Shown here: piece by piece, positions 1-11,133 of the stretch
How the letters are laid out: each line of letters begins with the position of its first letter
Position numbering within the stretch: the stretch's first letter is position 1
Origin: Kuschelorhynchus macadamiae
Taxonomy: Eukaryota; Arthropoda; Insecta; Coleoptera; Curculionidae
Direction: 5' to 3'
Assembly: GCA_030620095.1 (NCBI GenBank)
Contig: JAUTXW010000058.1
Coordinates: forward strand, 1 to 64,000
Length of the DNA: 64,000 bases
The notes under the pieces: generated by a model
Told to the model about the DNA's origin: nothing
The model's database searches: none
What the model saw: the letters and a program-made list of their open reading frames with translations, nothing else
Program-made: the position numbers and the translations under genes

Positions 1-284
1 AGGAAATCTAGTTTGATTTATATTCACCGAAGTTTTAGTTGACTCTTTGCCTGAAAGGAGAGGCCTTTTTCTAAAATAATGATCATACTTTTATTACCGA
101 TAAAAGACAACAATTAAAATAATTACACTGATTAACACTTAGATTGCATTTATGCCGTTCAATTCAAAACCCATTTTCTTTTCGAAGAGTTTGAGATCCA
201 TGAACGTCTGTTGCACACCCTAGAATGGATATTTTTTGCCATAGTTTACACAGCATATAGGGTTTAACATAAGTCAACGAGCGA

Positions 285-490
285 TCTGTGCCTACTTTCG
301 GATTCAGTCTGGAGATACAGTTCCCGACCGTAAGTCAATTCTTTTGTAGGTAAAGTGTGATCAAAAAATATCCTGGGCTACAAAAGGCTGTTACAAAGCT
401 AGAAAATGTTGAGGCAGTTCGACAGTCCATTTTGAGATCTCCGAGATGCTCTGCTCGCAAACTCGCGGTCGCCCTAGGAATCTCTAATAT
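285..490 (+). pseudogene. Mariner-like transposase N-terminal relic
   Basis: Remnant of the DNA-binding region of a mariner-type transposase. Around 285-345 one frame reads A-Y-F-R-I-Q-S-G-D-T-V-P-D-R-K-S-I-L, like the DUF4817 helix-turn-helix of insect mariners. After a stop and a frame change, 357-490 gives a second helix-turn-helix with NVEAVRQSILRSP and ARKLAVALGIS. The reading frame then runs into T- and A-rich sequence with no catalytic domain. What is seen is family-like motifs in two frames; that it was once a full mariner is inference. It does not match the other mariners in the window closely enough to pair with them. Confidence 0.55.
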
Positions 491-2349
491 TTTTTTTATT
501 TTTTTAAATGGCTATTATATTAACCAAGGAATGGTCTTTCAAAAAGCGAAAAAAAAATTAAATCGATCTATTAATAAGAAAAATATCGAAGCTTGGACTT
601 GACCTATGCTTTTTATTATTCCATAATTTTAGAACGAAGTTATTATTATCCAAATTAAATTATTCCAATTATGCGGTCAAAATGGCCGCACGATGGTAGA
701 TGCGTAACAAATCTTGGACGTCGGCAGATAAAGGTTAAAAGAAAAACTTAAATACAAGCTTTTATTTTAAAAAGTTTTTTTTTGCTTTTGACATATTTCC
801 AAGACGTGTATTGTTCCTTTTGCAGCGATGTCACATATTCTTTATTACTATTATGATTTAAAATATTTGTGAGAGTTGGTTTCCTTCAATAATAAACTTG
901 CCTGTTTTCTAGTGTGTTATAACTTTTTTATTTAATTGTATTCTCTCTTTTTGGTTTTAATTAAGTCATATTATTTACTGCAATTATTATACCTATTTAA
1001 CTATTATGGATGTGAAAGGAATTAATCCAGTACTCTACACAATGAGAGAATATTTTTCATTTTATCATTGACATTAAATTGGCGGTTTTTTCAACATGAA
1101 TATCACTGTAACGATTTTTTCAAAAGTTTTGTTATAAATTCAATTTATAATATCTCTTCCAGTCCAGCACACTCGGATATTCTGAAACTAAAACATCCAT
1201 CCATTAATTGCGTCATTAAATTGGTGGCAATGATCGATACTTAAATTCTGGTGCTATAAATTTTTAGCATTTTTACTGGATTGAACGAACACATACGTTT
1301 TTACTGGCATAGGTAAAAACTGTAAGGGATAAAACTTTAGAGGTCTGACATATTCAACATTTAAAAAAAAAATAATCCTTCCGACAAAGGTTTGCTTTAT
1401 TTAAAATACGTTTGTGTCTGGTACAAATAAATAAGAATAATAGTAAAAAAGGTAATATTGTTAAGTAATAACATCGTTTAAATATATATCTGAAAAGTCT
1501 TGGGAAATGAAAATTTTAAAATGTACTGAACTAGAGGAGTGCTAACGGATAGATGCATGAAAGCGAACCGGGCCAGGCATTACCTGGACTAACAAACAAC
1601 ATTTAGGAAAATATCCAGCGAAAACAAAATACACTGATTTTACATATGGAATCAAGCAGTACTGGATATATGATTTGATGATTGATTGATATATGATGAA
1701 TTTTAGAATTATTCCACTGGTTATTTCGTCTACAGGCATGACACCAAAAAAACTTTCTGAAAACCTGATATTGTTGGGCTTCTTTGAAATACAGATATCA
1801 ATGATCCTAAATACTTGCCGCATTTTCCGCATGTTCCTTAATTATAAACAATAATAGCCGGTGATTGCTATTTTACCAAATTAAGTGAAAACACGAACAA
1901 AATAATATTAATAATAATAATAATAATAATAAAATACAAGCAAAATCACAAAGTCCATATAGAGTAGAAATTAAGAGAGCAAAGGACATAAAAAGCTCTA
2001 CCAATTTAAAAAGCATTTGTCGTTTGTTCATAAATATATAAATACCTTTTAATACTGCAATTAAAATTTTTAGTTCAAATACCTGTAAAAGTATTTGAAA
2101 TACTAATCAAAATATTTGAATTACGTTACCTGACAAAAATTAAGTAGAATTATAATCAAAAGCAGCATTTTTAAGTTTGTTTTTCTTTTATTACGTGTAA
2201 TAATATAATCCGCATAAAATCCGAAAGATGAATTAGATAGACCTATGATATTTTCATATGAAAAAAGAGGATAAACATATAAATACCAACAGTTGCAAAA
2301 ATCTTTGAGCGATGTCACTTCAAAGTCAGATTGACAAATCAGTGACAAA
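491..2349. other. No gene recognised
   Basis: A+T-rich DNA with no reading frame showing recognisable protein motifs. The only clear structure is a short AAT microsatellite near 1909-1932. It may include the untranslated 5' part and terminal repeat of the transposon whose coding region starts at 2350, but I could not identify a terminal inverted repeat. Confidence 0.5.
1909..1932. repeat. (TAA)n microsatellite
   Basis: About eight uninterrupted TAA units. A TAA run can be the tail of a LINE, but no LINE coding sequence is visible next to it. Confidence 0.8.
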
Positions 2350-3448
2350 ATGAATAATAGAAAACAATTTTCGGGTTTTTTGCATCCACAAGCGAAACAA
2401 ATGGTATTAAATCTAATAAAATATTACGAAAATGAAAATTCACCGGCCAATATTCAGGAGAGAGTAGCAAAAGCTCTGGGAATCGGTATAAGGACTGTGC
2501 AGAAAATTGTGCATGAAAACAAGCATAATTTACTACCGAAGAAGATTAAGAAATGTACACGAAAAAAGCCGATAAAAATGTTGGGTTTTCGATATAAAAA
2601 AGACTGTAATCAAAGATTTTTATGCGAGTTGCCACATATAGCAACTCAGCGTATTCAGTTTTTAAAGAAATACACGGAAAATGTTAATTCAAAATTTAGA
2701 AAAGTGGTATTTTTAGACGAGACTTGGATATTTTCTAATAGAAGTGGTTCGAAATCTTGGCAAGACGAGTCTGTAAAAAGTGTCAAGAGAAAAAAGGGAT
2801 GTGGGACGGGAAAACGGTTCATCATTTTGCATGCAGGTTCTTCAACAGGATTTCTCTCAGGTGCCAGTTTACAGTCTTCTTCAACATCCAAAAGTATGGA
2901 CTACCATGATAATATGAACTGTGAACTGTTTAAAAAGTGGTTAAAAGAACAGCTGATTCCAAATTTAGATGCTTCATCTTTAATCATTCTGGACAATGTA
3001 TCTTATCATTCAAGAATCTTAAATAAACAACCTACTTCATTCTGGAAGAAAAGTGATATTTATGACTGGCTAATAAAACAAAAACAAAATCTTTTACCCA
3101 ATATGCTGAAATTAGAACTTTTTTTAATGGCAAAATCTGGCAAGACTGCCGCCATACCATTGCCAGTTTAACGCAATTGAATTAATATAGGCTGGGGCAA
3201 AATCATAATACGAAAAACACGTGAACGATGGTGTTACATCAGATGTAGTGCAAATTGTTTGGCAACATTCATTAAATTATATTACGCCGGAGTACTGGAA
3301 GAAATCTGTGGAACATACGGAGAAATTAATATGGGATTGGTGGAATCGAGAACGAGTTCTAGATGTCGAAATAGCACCAATGATTATTGCGCCATTTGAG
3401 GACGACTCAGAAGATGAGGACTTTTTAGGTGATGATGATATTTTTTAG
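2350..3448 (+). pseudogene. Tc1/mariner-superfamily DDE transposase, frameshifted
   Basis: Transposase that would cut and paste its own element. The first frame (2350-3171) has an N-terminal helix-turn-helix (about residues 30-55), the first catalytic Asp in VFLDETW (about residue 124), and the second in IILDNVSYHS (about residue 216). The Y-H-D-N-M-N and W-L-K-E-Q motifs between them fit the insect DDE_3 group whose tails end in acidic residues. A frameshift near 3140 moves the end to another frame. There CQFNAIELI supplies the third acidic residue, followed by two in-frame stops (a TAG where Trp is expected, and a TAA) and then an acidic C-terminus ending at 3448. All three catalytic residues survive, but one frameshift and two stops make this copy dead. 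Terminal repeats were not found. Confidence 0.85.
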
Positions 3449-4915
3449 TCTATAATATTAAAAAGTCTCTAAAGGATTATATTAGTCTTTGGCGTCTATA
3501 AATCATAAATAAATTGCATAATGAATATCCAATTTTGCATTGTAACTTAAGTCTTTTGCCTTTGGATTGCGTGCATTTCTTAATCTTCTTCGGAAATAAA
3601 TTATGTTTTTATTTATGCACAAGTTTCTGTACATTCTTTGTACCGATTCTCAGAGCTTTTGCCACTGGCTCTTGCATATTAGCCACTGAATTTTAATATA
3701 AAAATTTTTTTGTTAGATTTGACACCATTTTTTTGCTTACTTTTTTAGTTCATTTGTAATTTTGTAGGCAATAAATAAATAATTATAGAATACTTGTTTC
3801 AATTTTAAAGCGTGCTTAAAATAAGTAAATTTTTTAATTAGTTATAAGACAAAATTTGATAATAAAAATCGGTAAAATCGCTTTACTAGAAACTCGGGGC
3901 TAACGAAAAATACAGGCTATATAGGTTATCACAGTACACAAAAAAAACAAATTTTCTTTGCACAGGGGCGGCCCGCATTTAAATAAATGACACTGTATAA
4001 GTGGTTAGATTTTTAGGTCAAGCGGGGCTCATAATTTTTGGTGATTGATAAAAAATCTCACTTTCATTAAGTGGCTGTATAAACAGAACATATCCTGATT
4101 GTTCCACTGATTCGAACCGCCTTCCGACTTTATTAACGCGCTTGCCATTTTGTGTATTTTTGTTTTTGCTTATCAAAAAATTTTAACCAAATACATATTT
4201 AGGGAATTTTCTTATTTAGTCCCTCGGCATTTAATATGTATATAAAATAATATTAAGTGGGTATCTTAATAATATTGCGTAAAATAATAAAAAAAAAAAA
4301 TATTTTCTTTATCCACGTATATTTGTAAATAGCCCATTGAGATTTAATAGTTCGATAAAAGAATCACACAACATTTTGGTATTCACTGTGTTTTCTGATT
4401 TGATTCATAATGTTGATGTCCTTTGGACCCGCACGATAAGACCGCATTCGACTATACTTGATACTTCAAATACTTTCAAAATTTGGAAGGACTTATTACT
4501 TGGTTCGTGTTGATGATCCTGTAAATAGTTGGTACTTGTACTTCAAATACTTTTTGTCAGTACTTATGGCAGCTCTGTATAACATGATATTTTTGTTGAA
4601 TGTACAAAGTGGGTTAATTTTTTTTTCCTCACAATAAAATAAATTGATTGACTAAATTCCCACGAAGAGGAAGAAACGACCTCTTAGCCAAAAAAAGCTT
4701 TTATAATCGGTTTATTAATATCGAAAATATGTCAGTACGTTTTTCTTTATATTATTGCCTTCTATGGCTATTGGATTTTAATCAACGGGTTATTAATCGA
4801 GTAGGCGCTTGTGACAAAACTATAAAAAAAAATTGATTTTCGTGAAACGTCATTTTTCTAATAAATGGGTTAATTGTCATTAGGTTTTGATGCATAATTT
4901 AACATTTTAATCATC
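3449..4915. other. No gene recognised
   Basis: A+T-rich sequence. Short reading frames here show no family motifs. It may hold the 3' end of the preceding transposon and the 5' end of mariner A, but I could not match terminal repeats. Confidence 0.5.
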
Positions 4916-5271
4916 ATGAATTATTCAGTTCAACAACGAGTTTTTTTGCCTAGAAACTTACATAAGAAGTAACTCAATTCAAGAAGTAAGGTGAGCATTC
5001 CGTCGTCAATTGAACATCAACAATAGGTGTCATGCTCCAAACCGTAAAACTATTATGTCATGAATTCACCACTGGCGTAAAAATGGTTCTGTGCAAAATT
5101 TGAAGAAACCTGGACGACGAAGAACAATTCGTACTCCTAAAACTATTGAACGAGTCAAAACGGCATTCACGAGAAGTCCCACAAGGTCTGCTAATAGGCA
5201 ATCCATTATTTTGGGAATATTAGAAGTGAGCCTCATCGAATTCTTCACAAGGACTTAACATTTTATTCGTA
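4916..5271 (+). pseudogene. Mariner A transposase, N-terminal part
   Basis: DNA-binding half of the transposase. It starts at the ATG in front of NYSVQQRVF. After a frameshift it carries a DUF4817-like segment (ETYIRSNSIQ, AFRRQF, APNRKTI, WRKNGSVQN), then GRRRTIRTP and the second helix-turn-helix TIERVKTAFTRSPTRSANRQ. Two in-frame stops lie in the first motif. A further frame change leads to RILHKDLTFYSY, where element B interrupts it. Confidence 0.8.
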
Positions 5272-5912
5272 CAGGGGTTTCCCGTATATTTTTTCCACCC
5301 ACCTGGAGAGTTTATTTGAATAGATACGGAAATGTCGTAAATACAAAAGTTGTTGGGTTTTTTATGAAGATTTAGAATATTATGTATTGTATTAAGTGCG
5401 AAAATATTATTGGAAATGTCAAATTTTGACAGGTTGTCAGTTTTTTTAAATAAAACATCCTGTATATTAAATCCCATTCTTGAAGATCTTTTTTTTCTAA
5501 TTTCAAATATATATACTTTTAATATATTCTGTCAATTAGTTTTGTATATATAAGCGTTTAAACATTAAAGAACTAGTAAGGTAATTTACGCTAAAACATA
5601 GTGAGCCATGGTCAAGACAATTACAATTAACGACGCCTTTTTGACGTTTACCGGTCAGAAGTATCTATTTACGAGCATTTTTAATATCTAATACGTTGGA
5701 CGATGGGTTATTCGGAAGAAGAGAAACTCGGCATGATAGAATTATTTTATTTACATGGTAAAAATGCATCGATAGCTCGTAACGAATATCATAGACGGTT
5801 TCCAGATAGACCAACACCGACTTGTAGGACAATATTAAACATCGCTAAATAATTGAATGAAAGAAAAACACTTAAGCCAAAAGTTAGAATAGTGGAAAGA
5901 AACGCTAAAGAA
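5272..5912 (+). repeat. Element B left inverted arm
   Basis: Pairs with 6870-7500 on the other strand. Similarity runs through the untranslated leader and the first ~70 codons of the transposase and fades near 5912. The outermost 191 bp (5272-5462) are themselves bounded by CAGGG and CCTG with TA on each side. Confidence 0.88.
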
Positions 5913-6818
5913 ATTTTAAATATTTTATTATATTTTGAAGGTAATTTTGAAACTTTTGTATTAAAATAATTTATTTATCTTATTTATTCTTGTTTTAGAA
6001 AATCCTGAGCGCTCAATTCCCGATGCAGCCACTTTTTTTAACAAATCATAGCAAATCTACTCAGTTCGAAAACATTATAAATATAAGCCATATAAGTTTT
6101 TACCTACTCAAGAATTAACCGATCAAAATAAAATAGACCGATTACACTTCTGCCAAGAAATAGAAAGACGTCTTATGATGAACCAACTAAATCTGTCAAA
6201 CATAATTTTCACTGACGAGGCAACATTTACCACTGGAGGCATGTTTAACCGGAAAAATAAGCATTTTTGGCCAAAAGAAAACCCGCGAGCTCTTCAGGCA
6301 GTCACAATTCAGGGAAGAAGATCCCTACAAGTTTGGTGTGGCCTTCTTAACAATCATGTTATTGGACCTATATTTTTAAATGGGAATTTAACCGGACAAA
6401 GGTATCAGGAGTTATTAGAAAACGAAATCGAGGGGCATTTAGAACAACTACCGATTAATTCATATCTTAATTTGATATGGCAACAGAATGGTGCCCATCC
6501 TCATAATGTCCAGCCAGTCACCAATTTTTTAAATAACAGTATCCATTTTGGATTGGAAGACATGGACCATTAAGATGGCCAGCAAACAGTTCCGATCTCT
6601 CCCCATTGGACATATTTTTGTGGGTTTATCTGAAAAATAAGATATACTACAATAGGCCCAGAACCATCCAAGCTTTAGAGCAAAATATAGTCCAAACAAT
6701 CCACGATTTAAACACCCAATCACCTCATTTTATCAACGCATCTATACACATAAAATTTAGAAGAAATATTCATAAATGCATTATAAACCAAGGAGGCTAT
6801 ATAGAAACCAAAACTTAG
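5703..6818 (+). pseudogene. Element B transposase, two exons, inactivated
   Basis: Mariner-type transposase, probably the DD41D group. Exon 1 (5703-5940) starts MGYSEEEKL and carries a DUF4817-type helix-turn-helix (NEYHRRFPDRP). A 58-bp intron follows. Exon 2 starts in frame with NPERSIPDAATFF and continues KHYKYKPYKFLPTQEL, IIFTDEATF (first catalytic Asp), VWCGLLNNHVIGPIF, QQNGAHPHN and, after a frameshift near 6540, WIGRHGPLRWP and DLSPLDIFLW (third catalytic Asp), ending NQGGYIETKT. About 40 residues separate the second and third positions. Defects: a stop in exon 1 (TAA near 5847), a stop at about 6049, one frameshift, and Asn where the second catalytic Asp is expected (QQNGA instead of QQDGA). 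It cannot be active. Confidence 0.88.
5941..5998 (+). other. Intron in element B transposase
   Basis: GTAATTTTGAAAC at the 5' side and a T-rich stretch ending TTGTTTTAG at the 3' side. Removing these 58 bp joins ...LLYFE to ENPERS in one frame, matching the order of motifs in the family. The size is typical of insect introns. Splicing itself is inferred. Confidence 0.75.
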
Positions 6819-6844
6819 TTCTTTAAGCTAATATTATTAGTTAC

Positions 6845-7075
6845 CTACTTTATATTATTGATTTTTATCGTATTGTTTCTTTCTACTATTCTAACTTTTC
6901 GCTTAAGTGTTTTTCTTTCATTCAATTGTCTAACGATGTTTAATATTATGCTACGAGTCATTGTTGGTCTATCTGGAAACCGTCTATGATATTCGTTACG
7001 AGCTATCGATGCATTTTTACCATGTAAATAAAATAATTCTATCATGTCGAGTTTCTCCTCTTCCGAATAACCCAT
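6845..7075 (-). pseudogene. Duplicate N-terminal exon in element B right arm
   Basis: A second copy of the DNA-binding exon, on the opposite strand. It starts MGYSEEEKLDMIELF and reads without a stop through NEYHRRFPDRP, LNIVRQLNERKTL and VRIVERNN, unlike the left copy, which has a stop after LNIAK. It ends where arm similarity stops and has no catalytic region behind it. If expressed, it would give only a short helix-turn-helix protein. Function is unknown; a passive remnant is the simplest reading. Confidence 0.75.
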
Positions 7076-7500
7076 CGTCCAACGTATTAGATATTAAAAA
7101 TGCTCGTAAATAGATACTTCTGACCGGTAAATGTTAAAAAGGCGTCGTTCATTGCAATTGTCTTGACCATGGCTCATTATGTTTTAACGCAAATTACCTT
7201 ACCATTTCTTTAATGTTTAAACGCTTATATATCCAAAACTAATTGACAGAATATACTAAAAGTATATATATTTGAAATTAGAAAAAAAGGATCTTCAAGA
7301 ATATGATTTAATATACAGGGTGTTTCATTTAAAAAAACGCACAACCTTTCAAAATTTGACATTTCCAATAATATTTTCGCACTAATGATATAATATTCTA
7401 AATCTTCATAAAAAACCCAACAACTTTTGTATTAACGACATTTCCGTATCTATTCAAATAAACTTTCTAGTGTGGTGGAAAAATATACGAGAAAACCCTG
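6870..7500 (-). repeat. Element B right inverted arm
   Basis: Reverse complement of the left arm, extending from the right terminus inward for about 630 bp. It begins soon after the transposase stop codon on the other strand. The outermost 185 bp (7316-7500) are bounded by CAGGGTG and AAACCCTG, with TA on each side. Confidence 0.88.
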
Positions 7501-8165
7501 TACAAATACCAAATGATGCAACATCTTAGTTATCAAGATAAACAAGCCAGATTTAAAATTTTTAAATTTACAGTGAGGAGGCATTCACAATCTTTTAATG
7601 AGTAACGAGGCAATTTTTTATTTGAACGGCATTGTTAATAAAGAGAATTTTAGCTATTGGTCACACGTAAATCGTCAAGAAATCATTACAAACAATCTCC
7701 ATAATCCAAAAGTTATTGTTTGGTGTGCGGTAGGATCATTTGGTATTATTGGCCCATATCTTTTTGAAGATGGAAATAACCATCCTCTAACAGTGACGTC
7801 CGAGGGTCTGATTTAAAAAGAAGGGGACTAAATAATGCGTTGATATTCCATAAAAATAGAGCAAAAGCCCATATAGCTAGAAACTCTAGAGAGTTCTGCT
7901 TGAAGTGTTTAATGGGCGACACATTTCACGATTTGGGGGTTTAAATTGGACTTCTAAACCCCAGGACTTAACTGTACCAGACTTTTTTCTGTGAAGCTAT
8001 TTAAAGGAGAAGGTATTTGCAACTTGTTTAGAAAATATCCAAGAACTCCGAATTGCTGAAGAAGTTCGGCGAATAGATCAGATTTTGCTTCATCGTATCA
8101 TGAATTATTTCTTGTCCAATCTTGAAAAAAGACGTATTTTCTGAAAGTTGGAATGTCGTATGTTA
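7501..8165 (+). pseudogene. Mariner A transposase, catalytic part
   Basis: Continuation of mariner A after element B: KYQMMQHLSYQDKQAR, then (frame changes) MSNEAIFYLNGIVNKENFSYW around the first catalytic region, and VIVWCAVGSFGIIGPYLFED. Further on AKAHIARNSREF marks the second catalytic region, and WTSKPQDLTVPDFFL and SYLKEK mark the third. Several frameshifts and stops occur, and the first Asp motif (SDE) is degraded to SNE. Confidence 0.8.
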
Positions 8166-10454
8166 CAGTAATTCCCAAAGAGTAGACTGTAATTAAGTGT
8201 AAGAGAATGTTTGTTTTATTAAGTTTTCTATACATTTTTGTAATAAATTGGTTTGCGTGAAAGTTATAAAAAGGCTGATGGTACTTTCTCTAAAGATCCG
8301 ATTTATTGGTTTATAATTTCAATGGGGTTATGTGACTTTTTTGAATTTAATATTTTATTCTAATTAATTTTAATTATTCATTTTGTTTGTACTCACTATG
8401 ATTTTTGGTTTCAAGTTTAAGTAATTTAAAGTAAATTTTCTACTTGTATGTTTCAACTTAACTCAAATGAGAATCAAACACAATATTTTGTAATACTACT
8501 ATGATTGTTTTGTTTGTGTCGCTTAAGATATTTTGTCACGAGCCCATCGATATAGACACCATTTAATACCATGTACCGGCATAAGATCAAGTAACAATAT
8601 ATTGACACTTCCAATATTTATCTTTATTATGAATATCAACGTACTCCCTTCCATCAAGGATTATCCCTCAAACGTAAGGCCTAAACCGATATAGAAGGAT
8701 TTCTACATATTTATCTTCGACTTATTCCAGCAAACTTGAAAATCCTGAGTATCGATAATCCAGGGGGATTATTTATAGTTTCCGCCCTTTATTTCTGGAG
8801 TGCTTTCACCGGTTGATTGATGGTGGAATCAAGAAGAAAAATTTCGTGTAAACACACCAAGGCGTAAATTTCAATATACTGTATTATTTTTTCGGCAGCT
8901 TAGGTTCGGTAAATTTAATAAAAAAACTATGGTGCGTTATCGCTATGGAACAGTTCATTCAATTTAGTGAGACTAGTTCATTTTAACACAACAGTGGCAT
9001 TCAGAGAGTATGCTGGAGTAAGGTAAAGAAAATTAAATATACGTAAGACAGAACTGCTCAATAATATTCTAAAGATATACTGATTTTTTAACATCTAAAG
9101 TTGATTTAAGTTGTGTTTTCTATAACATTTGTAAATTTTCGAATAATTATTTAGTTTTAGTAACACCTAGGCAATTATAAAATTTGGCTAGTTATATAGT
9201 TTCTGATTTTTAGAGACTGTTTCCAGCATCATCCTGTCGAATAACTCTACGAGTTGGATTTTTCTATATTTACATATCATGCACTTCATAGGAGAAAGTT
9301 AATAGAGTCTATATTAATAGGGTGATAGTATTGAAAGTGACATCCCAAGTAGCACTTTTAGTTAGGAATACGTCGTAGTTATTACAAGTATTTTCACTGA
9401 AGTAACCGGAACTTGGTGTTGCCACTTTCTGTTTAAGCTAAGACTACGTAGTCATTACCGAAATGGGGAACAATTTTAGGGTAACTATTTCGTGAATAAC
9501 ATGTAACTGTGACTTTGACTACTACGTAGATAGTACGGAATTGTGTAGTTTAAGTGGCCAAATATTAATAATTCACCCTATTTGTCACTTCTTTATGTCT
9601 GTCTTTATTTAATCCGTTTTAAAAATATGTGTGGTTCGTTTTAATACAAACAAAACAGTTATGTCGACTACAAACACTCAAACTGGGAATATGGTGTAGA
9701 GCGCATAGAATACGTTATTGGTATTAGAGGTAGGATACATGCGTTTCACTTAGTTTTTTGGCTATGCTAAGGATATACAAATAAAACGCTTTACTTTTAG
9801 GTTGGCTGCATTTCTTTACTGAGAAAATTACTTAATATCAAGTGTCTACGACTGCTCACATACGCTTTTATAGTTGTGTCGTAGCACGCGGAGAGTTGCG
9901 ATACTTGAGTCACTAGTATAATTCTACCATCTATCATAACTATAATCCTTTGTTTCGTTTTTATTTTTTGTTTCCTTAAAAAAATCGCTTTAGGTTGTTT
10001 TGTTCAGGTATGACATGACAACCAAGTTGTGATATTTTTAATTTTCTATAAAATGTGGCTGAATGTCGAAAGCTACTTCTTCATAACACATACACAACTA
10101 ATTAATAGCTGTAGACCGAATTACAATGACTTTATAATGGCAGTGGCGACAATAGAAGCCCACCCGCAAAACTGAAGCAAAATTAAAATGGTTTAAATGG
10201 AGGCACCCATATTATCGTTAGTTTTTCGCAAAATATGACTAAATTAATCTACTTTTTTTGAAAGTTGCCTGCCAAGTGAATTAAGTAATGTAATATGTAC
10301 TGAAAAGGACCTACAAAATAAAGTTTCTTTTATGCTAATTTTAGAGAGCTTCTACCTCAAATTGAGGTGTTGAATAAAGTAAAACAAATACTAAGACATG
10401 AAACAATATTGTCTTTTACAGCGAAATGAAACCAAAATATAATAATGTGCAATA
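8166..10454. other. No gene recognised
   Basis: A+T-rich sequence with no reading frame showing known motifs and no clear repeat. A perfect 12-bp palindrome GACTACGTAGTC lies near 9444, which is too little to interpret. Confidence 0.5.
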
Positions 10455-10469
10455 TTTAATAACTTTTCT
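10455..10469. repeat. LINE target-site duplication, left
   Basis: TTTAATAACTTTTCT occurs here and again at 11134-11148, exactly bracketing the LINE fragment between them. A 15-bp duplication is typical of target-primed insertion. Confidence 0.8.
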
Positions 10470-11133
10470 CCTCACCTCACCAACTTTGGAAATACAAAAC
10501 CACATATTAATACCTATGGAAAGAATTAAATATTTGGGGATTATCTTTGATAGCAAAGTAAATTTCAATTACCACTTAAACCAAGGTAAATCCAAAATAG
10601 TCTCAAGAAGCAAACATTTCCGGTCACTTACATATAAAAATAAAGCAATAAACATTAAAACAGCTAGTAGTATTTACAAAATGATCTGTCGCCCTATGAT
10701 GGAATATGCACAGGTGATATATAGTTCCTGCCGTAAACAAGCTTTTCGTACAATTGGAGTGGCAGAAACAACCTCTTTGAGAAAGATAACAAAAATTAGA
10801 CACCCAAGAAATCCACTACATAACCCTACAAATGAATATCTGTATGAGCAAACAGAAGTTCAGCCAATACAAGAAAGAATGCAGAATCTTACAACCAAGT
10901 TTGCAAAAAAGGAAGGTAATTTGGCAATTATGGACCCCTTTATTATTAAGATCCCACCCAACTTTCGACGAATAAGAATACACCCGGAGAGACCTGTGTA
11001 CCAGGTTTTAGAAGAATTAATCTGATCCTTTTTTCCAATTTCTTATACTGTTTGTAAAATTATCAAATGTAAACTATAGGCTGAAAGACCTCGGTCGATA
11101 GCCCTTTGACTTGTTTCAATAAATATTTTTTTT
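10470..11133 (+). mobile_element. 5'-truncated LINE (Jockey/CR1-like)
   Basis: A ~664-bp insertion bracketed by the 15-bp direct repeat. It holds only the end of the reverse transcriptase ORF, a short 3' untranslated region with AATAAA, and a T-rich end. 5' truncation is the usual outcome of LINE insertion. The T-rich rather than A-rich end on the coding strand is unusual. Confidence 0.8.
10471..11025 (+). pseudogene. LINE reverse transcriptase C-terminal region
   Basis: Open frame that begins at the insertion point and continues to a stop at 11025, without the catalytic FADD box. Motifs: RIKYLGIIFDSKVNF (the L-G-x-x-x-D block after the palm), KTASSIYKMICRPMMEYA (thumb-like block), then a basic C-terminus with LYEQTEVQPIQERM. 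An ATG at 10426 precedes it, but that codon lies outside the element. It is a dead fragment. The clade call (Jockey or CR1 group) rests on these motifs only. Confidence 0.8.

Larger units (their letters stand above)
5272..7500 (+). mobile_element. Element B: mariner with ~640-bp inverted arms, TA-flanked
   Basis: A 2229-bp insertion with ends CAGGGGTTTCCCGTATA (left) and, reverse-complemented, CAGGGTTTTCTCGTATA (right). TA lies immediately outside both ends (5270-5271 and 7501-7502), the target duplication expected of Tc1/mariner. The left ~640 bp reappear inverted at the right end at roughly 90 % identity by eye. The arms contain the 5' untranslated region and the N-terminal exon of the transposase; the central ~950 bp hold the rest of the gene. 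The true 3' end of the element seems to have been replaced by an inverted copy of its 5' end. It lies inside mariner A. Confidence 0.88.
4916..8165 (+). mobile_element. Mariner element A, interrupted by element B
   Basis: A decayed mariner of the DUF4817 type. Its coding region runs 4916-5271, is interrupted by element B (5272-7500), and resumes at 7501. Removing element B plus one TA joins ...HKDLTFYSY to KYQMMQHLSYQDKQAR in one frame, exactly the order expected for this family (HKDL, Pro/Ser-Y-K, then Q-D-K-x-x-R). The outer terminal repeats of A could not be placed, so the stated limits are those of its coding region. Many stops and frameshifts show that it was long dead. Confidence 0.8.

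Noticed and set aside
9440..9460. Palindrome GACTACGTAGTC as a regulatory site
   Set aside because: A single 12-bp palindrome without context is not evidence of function.
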